Positions 33,696 through 46,300 of a stretch of 64,000 nucleotides of DNA are shown piece after piece (the first letter of the stretch is position 1; each line of letters begins with the position of its first letter). This DNA comes from Todiramphus chloris collaris (Eukaryota; Chordata; Aves; Coraciiformes; Alcedinidae): positions 37,501,203-37,565,202 of the forward strand of contig JANVCC010000018.1 of assembly GCA_025345505.1 (NCBI GenBank), given 5' to 3'. A program made the translations under genes and the position numbers. The notes beneath the pieces are model-generated. The model worked only from the letters and a program-made list of their open reading frames with translations, was not told where the DNA came from and searched no databases.

Positions 33696-34070
33696 TGTCC
33701 TAGGTTTGGCTAGGATAGGGTTAATTTTCACAAGAAGCTGGAAGGTTCCACATCCAGAATAGCTGACAAGAACCAGCCAATGGTATATTCAATACCATAG
33801 TGACAACTTGCAGTTTTGTGCATTTTCCTGTGGTGCCACATGAGTGATGACAAACAGCCAAGGTGGGGACTGCGGGTCTAATCCTGCCTCTGTGAAGTCT
33901 GTTTAATTCAGAGCTCAGTGGGATGGAGAAGGGGACTACGCTGGGCACTTCTGGGAACCACTCCTTTGCAGTTCAGCTGCAATTCCCGGCCCTGCTTTCC
34001 CCCTCAGGGACCTGAGGACACTTGCTTCCACAAAAAAGTATCAAACTCTATAAACTGTTTTCCCCAGACA
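33696..34070 (+). mobile_element. LTR fragment of an ERVL-like endogenous retrovirus, plus strand
   Basis: It opens TGTCCTAGGTTTGGCTAGGA and TAGGGTTAATTTTC, the characteristic 5' end of a large avian LTR group, exactly where the outer CR1 breaks. AACCAGCCAATGGTATATTC, ATACCATAGTGACA and the later CCCTGCTTTCC block also follow that LTR. The U3 is shortened, the TATA region is not evident, and the 3' end is blurred; I place it near 34070. No continuation of the outer CR1 was found behind it, so the far end may be deleted. Confidence 0.65.
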
Positions 34071-37000
34071 GAATCTTTAATTACTGCTAATGATGCTGAG
34101 AAGCTTTTGATACCTTCTGAAGCAAAGAAGGTCATCAAAGATTGGACACCTTCTTGGCAGAACACTGATTTGTTGCTTTTTTGTTCCTGAACTCTGGAGC
34201 CCATCAAACACTCCAAGTGCATGAGGCTGATCTTTGTGGAGTTGAAAATCCAATGCATGGCAACACACTACAGCTGGAGAGACAGATCAAGAAAAAACTG
34301 CTTTTCTCTCTTCACCTCCCTGTTCCGTGACTTTGGAGGCTTAATCTTTAAATATAGCATACCTTCATTAATTTTCAATAGTTACCAGGCATGGAATAGA
34401 ATTATCCAAATGCACCAGGTGCAGACTGTGGTTTACAATTCAGAGAGGATGGACCTTGCACCTAAGTAATGCAACCCTATGAGATATGCAGTTTAAAAAC
34501 TCTTTTCTTGCACACTGAACTTGTTGGATAAAGCCATATAGTCTTTTAATAACATCTTCCTAAGATCATGAACAGTAAAAATGATTAGTCAATACAGTGA
34601 CATTAAAACCAATTACGATCATCTCTTATGACTTGGTTCTCCTGAGGATCCCGGGGGAGGTTCTGCAGCACTGAAAATAAAACCCAAGGAAACAGCCTCA
34701 CGGGCAGTAGCAGCACTCCCAGGATTAAATTACAGCCTTAATCAAGCACTGTGTCCTACACAGCCTTGCGAGAGTGTCACAAGCAGTTACAGCCCGAGTT
34801 GTACACACATAACCCTTCTGGAAAAAAAGAGTTGCTAATTGCTCTGTGTACAGTGTCAGAGGGCACTTGCAGAAAATTTACAGTAATTTACCAAATGGAC
34901 TGTGAGATCTTTTTACCAAGCACTTTAAAGCAGAGGTCAGCCTGAAGTAGAATTGGAGTGCAAGGTTTATAATGAATACAGAGAGGATTTTTTTTTGTTT
35001 GACTGAAAAAAAAAAAGAGAGAAATGTTTCTTAGTAGGAACTGCTAATGAACTCTGTAGCTTGCAATCTTCATGTGACAGACAGACAACAGTAAAAACAG
35101 TATGTTAACCCTCCCACATATGGCATATGCACATATGCAATGGTGTACGGGATTCTTAAAGACCAAAATATCTAGGAGAAACTTTTGTCAGCTATTTTGT
35201 TGCTGAGTTCCCAAGGAACTTTTGATATGTCTGCAAGGAGCACAGGCAAATCTGCAGAAGAGAAATCATGAGTTGCAGAAGAAAGGTCTCTGACTGCTCA
35301 CTCACTCAGGTGACAGCAGTGTATTGGCCTGTTTTAGACCTGCGTTTCCTGTTTGGACTACATGAAGTTCCAATGTGGGCAAATTAGCTGAGCCAGAGAT
35401 TTGGACTTATAATGTGAAAGAGTTTTAAAAATGAAATAAAACAAATATCTCACAGAGAAAGTCCTCATCTTCTGATCTGAATAATTTATTCAGTACAAAA
35501 GAAAACAAACAAAAAAAAAGGATGGACAACTAAAAAGATTTTTTTCAAAAATGTAGTGAGATAGAAGAAAAGTAATCTAATGATAAGTGAGATTTTGTAT
35601 TTGAACTAAGAAAAAGTAGGCAACAAACTTTTCCAAAGGTGAAACTTTCATAAATTTGCTAATATATGAAGAAAAAAATGTGTTACTGTGACTTTGGAAC
35701 AAAATCCAGGTTGGGAATAGCATCCTTAAGAAATGAAGAGGAAAATGTTCTTTGGAAGTAGGATCTGTGAATAGCGGGTTTTTTTTTGTTAGTAGTAAAG
35801 ATCTGTGGAGTTAGGGCAGACTTGCCAGAAGGGTGTTTCTTTTCCTCCCTCCTCCAGCCCGTTATCTCTGCATTGGCAGCACCTACAAAACCACTGCATG
35901 TTCTCCCATCCAGATCACACTTGGATCCCTCCCTGAAATAGGTCCAAGGTAAAAAATTCTGGTAAGGTGTGAGATATGAGACTAATAAGGAAAGACAAAT
36001 ATTAGAATTTGAATGAAGAATAGTATTATGATTTATACATTATTAGTTACGGGTTATAAGAATCCATCTAGCAAAGTTAAAAGTTTATGAATCTGAGGTA
36101 AATGCTGTATGGAAAAGACAAAAATAGCAAAGTTTTAGTTTCTACTCAGAAATGTCTTCAAGACTTAAAGAAGTGGAAGCTTAGAAGGAGGAATCAAAGT
36201 ATGGCAAGAGAAACAAAGATGAGTTCCTTGAGAGACACTTAACAAGAAAAAAATGGAATAGGAAATCTTCTCTAATCACTAAAGAAAGGTGTTTGGGAAA
36301 ATGTAGCAGATGTGAAGTCAAGAGAGCAAAAAGCCTGAAAAGATTTCTGAGCTTACCCAGGAAAATATTCTGATTTATGTCTACTATAACAACTAATGAG
36401 TGGAGGAAAATCAGGGCCAAAGTACAGAATACCATTCACCTAGAATTAATGTCACTTTCAGTACTACAAGGGATTAGGAAAGCCATGAATTCTAAAGACT
36501 TTGAGATATTTATATGCTATTGTGTGTCTTCCTCTTCGTTCTACAACTCCACAAAAACTGAGAGAAGATATGCTGACATAGAATTTGTATAATGAGGTGA
36601 TAAATTGGCTGTTATTTTGAAGAGAGGAAGGACTGTGAAGAAGTGACAGGCTTGACGTGTAGACACTAGTTTATAGCCAGAGGTAAATGCCAATGGATAT
36701 TAAAAGGCTAATTATCATATCTAGAGCTAAATTGGTGCCTTAGACTCTTGCATAGCTTTCCTTTATGAAGAAAGTCATCAGTTTAGTCAAACCATCCTGG
36801 AATGATAGCTTTGTTTCAAATCATGACCTAAAAATAATAATAATTTGGTCAAATTTGGTGAACTAGAATTCAAACGGCTTTATCAAATCACTACTAAAAA
36901 TTGCCCCTAGGCAACAGTTTCCATCATTTAAATCAGCCCTTTAAAGCAATTTGGCATTTTGCTCTGCAGGTGGTAGATCTTAAGAAACTTGCAGAAAAGT

Positions 37001-40000
37001 GAGTCTCTAGAAGAAAGGTAGGCAGATGCTACTTAGCTAAAAATGTCCAAGGAGTTTAACACAGTATTGGGCTGTATTGATTTTTCATGAATATGTAATG
37101 TTCCCCAGCTACCCTGCAGCAAGACTGATGCTCTTTCTCATACATCTCATACCGTGGGCATTCTGATATTATTTTTAAGGCAGGCTATTTTTGAAAGCCT
37201 GAGGCATCCTCTCCTGATTTTCTTGAACTCCATGGGAGCAGGATAGTCTCTGCTGATTAAGTCCCTCACAAATAGGGAGGAAGAGTGACCTTTTGTTACT
37301 CAGCTCCCAGTGCTTGCTACTGTTAATCTGCATGTATATGTCTTTTCCAGAGGTATAACAAATTCTGCAGGCTCATTTCAACATAAATCTCTTTTAATCC
37401 TGATGGATGGGAGTGGAGTGCAGCTTCATGGAAGCCATTACATAGGGTAAATTCTTTATGGCACCTGAAGAGTTTTGAATGAGCCCAAGGAACAATATTC
37501 TCTTGCTTGCACTCTAGGAGTATTTTTCCCCCCGTTGACAAAAGCTGACAAATAAAAAACAGGCAGTATAAGAAAACAGCCTGAGACATCTGCTTTTCTC
37601 TCCCATAGCAAGTATGAGGTACTTGGTTTTGTTACTAAACTAAACCAAGGAACAACACCTCTGTGAACTGCTTTAATAAAAGCAAATGCAGTGAAACAAT
37701 AAATGAAATTGCCATGAAATGCAGAAGGAATAGTGGAGCTGTGAACATGCTACTCCTCACAGGAGCATACCAAAGCTTTGCAATAGATAGCAGCTACCCT
37801 TCCTTTCAGTTCAAACACCAAAAGACAAGATTCTGCTGTTTATGTCTTCAGAGTGTTATTCAGGGAAACCCTCCAAATGGTGCTCAGTGAACTTTAACAA
37901 GAGCACTCCATCTTTGCTCACTAACAGTCAGACTACTCAGACATTTGATACACTCCAACAGTTCAGTATAAATACTCTAGAACGCCACAAAAAGTATTCG
38001 GACCAGTGTGGATGCATATTTCACAGAAGTTATTATGTTACAGGTCTACAACATGCCTTGCTTCCATGGATTTAGATGTCTATAAAAATAAGGCTTCAGT
38101 GTACCACACGCTCATTGGCACTTCAGCAGTGAACATATGACACCCATTCCTCCAGTCAAACATGTCTGTAGTGCCCCCAGTGTTGCCTGGACTCTTCTCA
38201 GGGTGGCAACATGGAGATCTCAGCACCCTACTCTGCAAGCTCCCAGCAATTAATTATCATTAAGGTTAACAATAGATTGCTTCCCTCACTTCCCAAACAG
38301 GTAGACAAAGTTGCAGAGACAGACAAACACATCCACAAACCCCCACATCTCTTCTCTGAATGTATCCAGGATCTTCTAGATGTGTAGCTGAACCCTACAG
38401 ATGTGGAAAAACACAGAGCACACCTAAAAGTCACAACTCTTTTCCACTTCCTTTCTTTCTTTTGGAGGAGCAGAAGGTAAAGAAAATAAATATCACAAAA
38501 TATTCATACTGCCCTTAGATAATATGTACATATACTAGAAGACATATACACACTGCAGAGAATGACAGGTAACAGTATCAGAATTTCAGCCTCACTAGAT
38601 GCTGGTAGAAGTATGATATCTCAAATAGAAGTGAAGCTGTGTTTTTTAATCCAGGAAAATGACCCCAGTCTGACCGAATACAAGGGCATGTGTTCTGGGA
38701 GCTTTTTTTTAGAAGCATTATTCCAAAGGAATACTCTCTATTGACAGCACTTAATACTTTTATGTCAGGTTCCCCTTAGGCAAACAACTAACTTCTGAGG
38801 TAGTTATTGTCATGTCTTCAGTAGCAAGGGCAGTAGAGACAGATGAATAATTTTCATGAATTCTTCTGCTAATAAAGTATCTCTCTGCTTTCTATTACCA
38901 AACTATTATCTTCCTAATTACAGCATCATAGCTTCCCAATCACATCTCCTGAGAAATCCCTGGATGATCTCACCAGAAGTAAATAGCATGAAAATTCATC
39001 CAATCACATCTTTCTGAGATCACATTTTGTGGAAAAGTGATTAAGTGATATTCACAAATGAGAGGCAAATGTCTGATATTGTTAACACAGACTCTGCAAT
39101 CAGCTTCTTAATTTGTGGGAAGGTAGCCAAGACAACCATTTCTTCTTTAACAGCTTTTAAGATTTAGATGCTTCAGACCAAACCAATCCGCAGATGGCAA
39201 AGGCAGTTTTCTCCAGAGCTGAATATGGTCACCTGAATTTTTTTAAATACATTTTTGTTATGTAAATGCAATTTTTATTTTTCTGCTTTCTTAGAGCAGG
39301 CAGAGTTTCTGCACAAACACTAGATACCTTTGTTATAGGAAGCATACACCATGCTGTGGAGACAGTTATAGGGTGGTTTATCAATTATGTTGTATCCAAG
39401 TAGTTTTTAGATATTTTCCTTTGTTCCCATTTACATCTCAGTTTTAATGCCTATAGATGCTAAAAAGTGTCTGCCTTAAACACTGTCATTTACAGTGACA
39501 AAATTGTCTTTCAGACTTCTATCTAGCTGAAAAAAAAAATAGAATAGCCAACTTAGCACTGGCATCTTAGTCCAACAGAGGAAATCAGTGCATCTTTCTG
39601 GCTTCTTCTGGAGAAATTCAATACTTCCCTTTGCTACTCATTCACTTACCAACACAGACTTTTTTCTCCAGACAGACGGGGAGCGGGTGTCACTCACAGT
39701 ATCACATTTTCAGCCTGAAGCTGCTTCTGCCACTGCTCTACCGCACATTCGTCTTCCTTGGGGGTGCAAAAAAATCTCAGTGCTGTCATGAACTGTCACC
39801 TGCATTCCATACCATTAGTTTGTGTTCTCTATGTAGAATTCTCCTACTGAAGGAAATTTATTATTGCAGCCTATAAAAGTAAAGGGACATAGATAAACCT
39901 GCCTACCATTTAGCTTTTGTTGTTTTGGGTTATGAAAAATACACTTTGGGGAATGTTTCTTCCATTGGGGGAGGACTAGGGAAAATGAAGTTTATCTGAA

Positions 40001-41324
40001 ATGTTATCAAATTTATATAGACATCCTAAGCATAATTTCATTCAAAGAATGGAATTTACTCATCCTAAAGTACATTCCAAAAATTATGTATTTCAGTCAA
40101 ACTAGTGACCATTTTATACACAATGGGCAGAAAATGGCAACCCTATGGAGGATTTATGTAATCCTAAAACAGGGTCCAGGATGGCTCAGTTGCATCACCA
40201 TAACAGAGTCTACTTCTCCTCGTTGACTATAAAATTAACCTAATGTGACCAGCTCCAAATTAGATCTCTATGTGACATAAGTCAAATTCTCAGGGTCTGT
40301 GGGACAAGGGAATCCTGACTTAAGAAATGGCTGGAACAGTGTAGTAGCAGTGCTCATCATTCATGTTTCTGCTGCCCTTGTCTTACCCCAAGGTCAAGTC
40401 CTGTTTGCTCAGAATGTAGAGGAGGACATGAGACATCCGTATTTTCTACTTCCCGTTGAATGCATTCATCTGTGTTTTTGATTTGGGGGACAAAATTCAA
40501 GAAGTGGGTATGAAATTTCTAACATTACCTGCTAGAGTCTGTGGCTGAATAACAGACTATTTCCAGCAATAAAAATGTTAACATTATATCTGTGTGCTTG
40601 AAAGCAGGAATTCAAATCTTCATGTTAAACCATAGCTTTTCTGCATCAGTGTGCTGCTGTTACTGCTGTATCAGTGGCCTGAGGTAAGCTCAGCTGGTAG
40701 GACACCCAGTAACCTATCATATGTATCTCCATACTAGGTACTTGGAGCCCTTTCTAGTTCCCTGGTCAGCCACACGCCTTTATCTCAAATGTGCTTGTTT
40801 AGGTGAGACCTAGATGTAGAGCAGCACTGCCCTCCCTTCTTCTTCCTTCCACACATATGTCCCTTCACACACCTCAGTCCGCTGTCGCAGCACATTGGCT
40901 TGTATCCAGATGTTGGATCCAGATAAGATGACTAGGCAGACATTAACCCCAAAATTAACTGTGGAAGGCCCCAGGAGTTCTGTCTGTACTGTCAAATGGG
41001 TCCAAATGATATGCTTTAACTTAAAAATGAGAACTACTGGTAAGAGCATCTGAAAGTTGAATGACTCTCTGGGCACAGCAAACTATTTCACCTTCATTTC
41101 ACTTTTGTTCGAGAGTCTGTGGAGATGAAAAGAGATTATGTAAACCAGTCTATTATAAGCTTTGGTCCACAAGCACGACACTGCATAAAATTTGCATTGG
41201 TTCAGGTTACAGAGTGACCTGTAGGACTAGGATTTATTTACATTCATGAGACTCTTTTGAAAATACTTATGTTAAAAAGGTCATGCAGGAAGCCAAACAA
41301 GTCACAACTGTCCTGGAAGAAAAA
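34071..41324. other. 7 kb of AT-rich DNA without recognised gene
   Basis: No transposon ends were recognised. The stretch at about 36230-36600 has phrasing faintly like a very old CR1 (GGAAAATCAGGGCCAAAGTA, GGATTAGGAAAGCCATGAAT), but I could not confirm the order of blocks. Open frames are all short. Confidence 0.5.
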
Positions 41325-41463
41325 GAGAAAACAAACAAAATCAATCAAACAAACAAACAAAATCAATCAATCAAACAAACAAAACATCCAAAACAAACAC
41401 AAAACCAAACCACAAAAAAACCAAACAAACAAAAAAACCCCAAACAATAAAAAAGGGGGGGGG
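41325..41463 (+). repeat. (CAAA)n / (CAAT)n-rich tract ending in nine G
   Basis: About 130 bp made almost only of A and C (CAAACAAACAAA and CAATCAATCAA blocks), ending in a run of nine G at 41455-41463. The antisense frames here (63 and 79 codons, rich in Phe, Gly and Cys) are products of low complexity, not genes. Confidence 0.9.
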
Positions 41464-43139
41464 AGACACAACCCAAAAACCCCACCCCAAACACATAACG
41501 GGAATATATTTGTATTATTAGGACTGCTTGATTTTTTTTCTCTAGAAGGACCACACTTGAGGACAGAAAGAGAATGACTGGTTTTTATTTTTGTCTTACC
41601 GTACAAAAAGCTCCAGAAAGAGAGACATCAGCCTTTGATATTTTTTTTTTTACTGGTGTTGTGTTCAATCCAAGCATAAGGAACAAACAAGAATGTACAG
41701 TGTATGTCTTGTGCTTGGTTGTAAAATAATTCTGTAGTTCTTATGAATTTTCATGAAGTTCTACATGAAACAGGCAGACAAGATAACTCTCAGAGAATCT
41801 TTGAAGAACTCTGTGTTCTTTTTTAACTTTACAATGAATATATTCAAAAATCAATATGCTTACCAAGATAGGAAATCCATTTACATATAGTTTTAAAAGA
41901 AATAAATCTCATCAAAACATCTGTCCAGGTGACTAAGTAAAATTGTGAAATTTCATGGAATTCACAGAGTTTTGATGACATGACTGAATCTGGCATGGTA
42001 TTTTTCTTCAATAATAGTGGAACACTTGTAGAATTTAGCACTTAAAACCAGAAGATATTGGTAGAGTTGTGAATTCCCAAACATTTTTAGAAAACTAGAC
42101 CCAGAAATGTCTCAGAGGATGAAACCGATATAACTCATAAATGTTAACATCTGACCTGCTTCCCTGAGGCTCCCTTTTATAGTCAGTGGAGAGAAAAGGC
42201 AATTCTGGAGTAGGATTCACTTCATTACAAAGCAAGTAGTGGAACAGGTCAGGTGAGTTATATCCTGAACAAATCAATTTCTTTCTAGAAACTATGAAGG
42301 GAGCCTTAGATGCCTAGCTCACATTAAGATGTCTATGACTTGTAGGCTGTCTAGGTCAAGTAAGGTCAGAAGAATCTGTTGAATCATCCATTCCTGAAAA
42401 TGTCATGCCCTAATATTTCATTCTGTTGCCTTCATATCATGCCTGGCTAAAGCACGCCTAACTAGAGGCATGGAAGCATCAAGATTTGAAGATCTCAATA
42501 GATGGATTCCTTCCAAGGGCTAATGCCCATCCTAAGGCTCAGACTTTTAATATGTCTGATCAGATGAAATTTGGAGGACAATATAACCAGAGTCTGAATC
42601 ATTTATCAGCACATGCAGGCAGACGCTATACACAAAGAAAAAAACTTGTGCTTTAAATGTCATCCAAAATGATAAGCAAAGCATCCTGAGGAAGACCTAA
42701 TATTTCTGTTAAATTTCTGTGCATATACATACATGAATGTGCATAAAACATATGCATCAGACAAGAGATCTCTCTAGACTGATATCAGGTCTCTCAATGT
42801 GGCCAAAGTGAATGCCTAGGGAAATGAATAAGACCAGGATGAGTATGTATTATGTTTCCCTCACATACTCTCCCTGCTTCCTGCTCCTTAAAGTTCAAGG
42901 ACTTTTCAAGCCAAATACTTTTCCTACAATATTTTTAATCTCATTAGACCTGACGATATTACTGATGTCAGACTCATTTTTTCATGGATCACTCTTCATC
43001 TCCAGAAGTTTCAGTATCTATAACACCTTCTGCTGAGGTGCTCTGGAGCCAACCTACAAGCTGGGAAAAAAGTCAGTTGCCGCTTTGCTGGAGATGAACC
43101 TAGCATCCAATTGTTTCATTTAATGCCTTCTCATTCTTG
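41464..43139. other. Unassigned AT-rich DNA
   Basis: No gene or element recognised. Confidence 0.5.
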
Positions 43140-43330
43140 TGTTGAGAACTAAATAGTAGGTCCTTTTTCAGCCACCTGGTTCTGCTCGTGAGTTTAGAGA
43201 CCTTCATCCTGTCCTCTGCCAATCACCTACTTTTCAGGTGGAAATAGAACCATACTTCAGTGTTCCTTATGTCTCTCTGTACCTCTGATCACCCTTGTTA
43301 TCCCTGAACTTCTCCAAGCTCTACCCTACC
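43140..43330 (-). mobile_element. Possible ancient CR1 fragment, minus strand
   Basis: The stretch GTGTTCCTTATGTCTCTCTG, TACCTCTGATCACCCTTGTT and CTTCTCCAAGCTCTACC resembles the inverted ORF2 C-terminal block found in older CR1 copies (compare 50175-50240). It is short and diverged, without a tail. Confidence 0.35.
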
Positions 43331-46300
43331 AATGCACAGTCAACTGTTGCTCTGTGGCAACCCTTTCCACTCTGGCAATTATATTCTGCAGTGAGCAGTC
43401 AGTACTGCACACTCTGATCGTGACCAGGAAGAGGAGAGGGTGAGAGGAAGGGAGCAACCTTTCAAAGCATCCTCCAAGGAAAAACACACCCACTGCCCCC
43501 TCTGCATGCACAGGTTCCAACGACTCAGTGTGCCCTGCTTAACCCCAGCTACAGCACAGACCTGGTCTTGGTCAGAAAAAGATGCCATTTTTATGAGAGT
43601 CAATTTTGCTATGGAATAAACTTGGAATTGTGCTCTCCTTTTATTTCTTCAGTGTAGTCTCCTGGCTCCCACCACAGATGCTGTACTGACATCCACGTTA
43701 TTTAGATGGACAGAATCACTGTTCACATGCAACCTGTTCTGGTTCTTTTGCCAACAACTAAAATCTTGCTTCATTTCTGTTTAAACTCTGGTGAACACAC
43801 CTCTGTAATTTCTGTTTTATTGGTGCTAAGGTCTGTCAGCCACTTGAATTTGGTCACACCATTACAGTAACTTTGGCTTTGGTGTCTTGACAAAGATAAC
43901 CACAAAATATGCCCTTCAAATTTGGTGAAGCCTATAGACTCAGCAAAAATTGGTGACACCATCAAGGTGTTAATGCTGTCATCCTAACATTCCATTCCTG
44001 GAGAAATTATCTCACACTGGATCTTTTGATCAATCTGCTACCCACTGCCTTTGCAGTAGCATGAATTACAGGCCCGAATACTTCTTTAACTCTTTTGACA
44101 CTGCCCAAGGAATCATTTAATGAATCCTTCATAGACCTGGCTGAATATTATAAGCAACTTTTCTGTGGCTGCTGCTTTGATTTCCCCTGCTTCATTGTTG
44201 CTCCCATCCTTTTCTGCAAGTAGGCTAATGTATTTGATGCCTTCTGGCATGAATGCTCAGCACCGCTGGGAATTCTAGCTGAACAGGAGCAGAAAGCAGA
44301 TTCTGAATCCCTAATTACTTCCATGACAAGAAAGGGGGCTCCTGGAGCTTTTCATAAATAGTCCTGGTCTCTCTGACCCAGTGAATCTCATTAAATCACC
44401 GAGGCTAGCACCTCAGTCCTGAAGAGCTAACAACCTAATCCAAGATAAGACTTGACAAGTCACTGCAGCAAACCACATGGGAGGAAGGATGCCAGGGCTG
44501 GCTGTGATAAATGCTGTAGGGTTTCAGAAAAAGTTTGTAAAGCCACAAATTGCTCTAAGTTTTGCTTGCTTGCTTTCAGATGTAAATAAATGCAGTCATG
44601 TTCCCATGGCTATAAGCAATTGGTACTTTTTTCTTCAGTAACCCAGTCAATTACGGATCGTGGAGATGATCATGAAGAAACACAGGGGGTGACTTCAAAG
44701 ATTAACATAGGGACAGACTTTCATTTAAAGAAAGCAGAAACAGATGTGAAGAGATTGTTGCTCTGTTGGCAGAACAAACAACAAATAAAGTTACTTGAGC
44801 ACAGCCCCATGTGGGACAGGAGTAGCACAAAAAGGCAGCAGACCTTTAGACAAACAAACTAATTAAGCATCAGGAACTTCTGCATTCTTTCCTCATTCTT
44901 GATGAGGTTTTCATTTTTCACCACACTGAAGCTATGCTTTTCCCCCTCTGTCATTTCTTGCTGTTGGTGCTGGAGTTGCTGTGAGAGCTCTCCAGCTTGG
45001 TGCCAGTCACAGCTTCAGAAGCTGTGAATACTTGGCACATGCACCACTGTGGATGACCCCAGTGCATGAGGGTCATCAGCCTAATCCAGAACAATGGTGT
45101 TTGAACTTCCACCACGTTCAGAATTAATCCTTGTCCCCTTAGTGCAAATGCAGTCAAGCCTGTAAGTGGCATCTCCTGAGACACGCTCCTATGGGGGATG
45201 CTGATCTCTGGAGTTGCTCAGCACAGATCTAGATTGCTAAGGCAGAGCTGAACTACACAGTTTATCCAGTCCATGGTGTTTTCATTTTGAATCTGTACAT
45301 GGGGAAAATACAAGGTTAAGTCAAGTATGGCTGTAGTGGATCTCACAAGTGGATGCATTTTCTGTGTTGTCATTGCACGGCTGGCACAGCAGGGCCTTGG
45401 TTTTGACCAGGGCCTCTGAACATCATCACAGAAGAGAGAAACAGTCAGATGGTGCTATTACAAAGCTGTACGTCCCAGCAGAGAGAGACTGAGGCTTCTG
45501 TGTTTCTTTGTCATTAGTAAGTACAGAAGGCTGCCCCCCGCTCTGAGCAAGACATGCTCACAATGAAAAGTAGTTCTTGTGCTAAGTGAGGGTAGGATGT
45601 GGTTCAGAAAGGATGCTGGGGGCAGGCCTGGAAGTCATCTGGAAACAGAGCTCATCATTAGCCATTTATACATTCTTCCACCAGGTAAAGTATTGCCTTT
45701 TTGTTAATATTTATGAAGAGGCTGGTCTACACAGAGGTATCTGATAGGTGAGACATGACAAACAAACAACAGGTTACATCAAATTTACAAATGACGTCTC
45801 ACTTTTTTTGAAGGAAGAGTGTAGACAACAACAGAATAGGAGACTGACATTTTGATGACAGAGCAGAACTCACTAAAGACAACTCATTTGAAAACCTGAG
45901 AGATGTGAGAGACCTAGTGACACTGAAAACATGAGAGACCTGTTGAAGCTGCCGTAAGGCAAGTTTTATTGTCTGAGGAGGGTTCTCTGATTACCATCAA
46001 TCACCTTTCCACAAGCATCTCTGCATGTGCTAGTTTATTAGATCCTGTGCTATAAAGCAGCCACTACCTCTGTCAGGGTTTAGCAGTACGACAGGAGCTT
46101 TCACTGTGTGACCTTTCAGAGTGTTAGCAAGGCTGGAAAAGTGAACAAAGAGTTAAAAAGTATTTTCTTACTAAATCCATTATTTATATTTTCTCTCTCA
46201 CTTTCTAAAAATTTCCAGTAGAAAGTTAAGTTATGACTAACGCTTGTGGGATTTTTCTTTTTCAAATAAATCCTTTCTTTGGATACATCATTAGAGGATC

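Noticed and set aside
41363-41606. Membrane-protein-like minus frames rich in Phe, Leu, Val and Cys
   Set aside because: They are translations of the antisense of a (CAAA)n tract; the same happens at 53302-53555 and 33135-33362.
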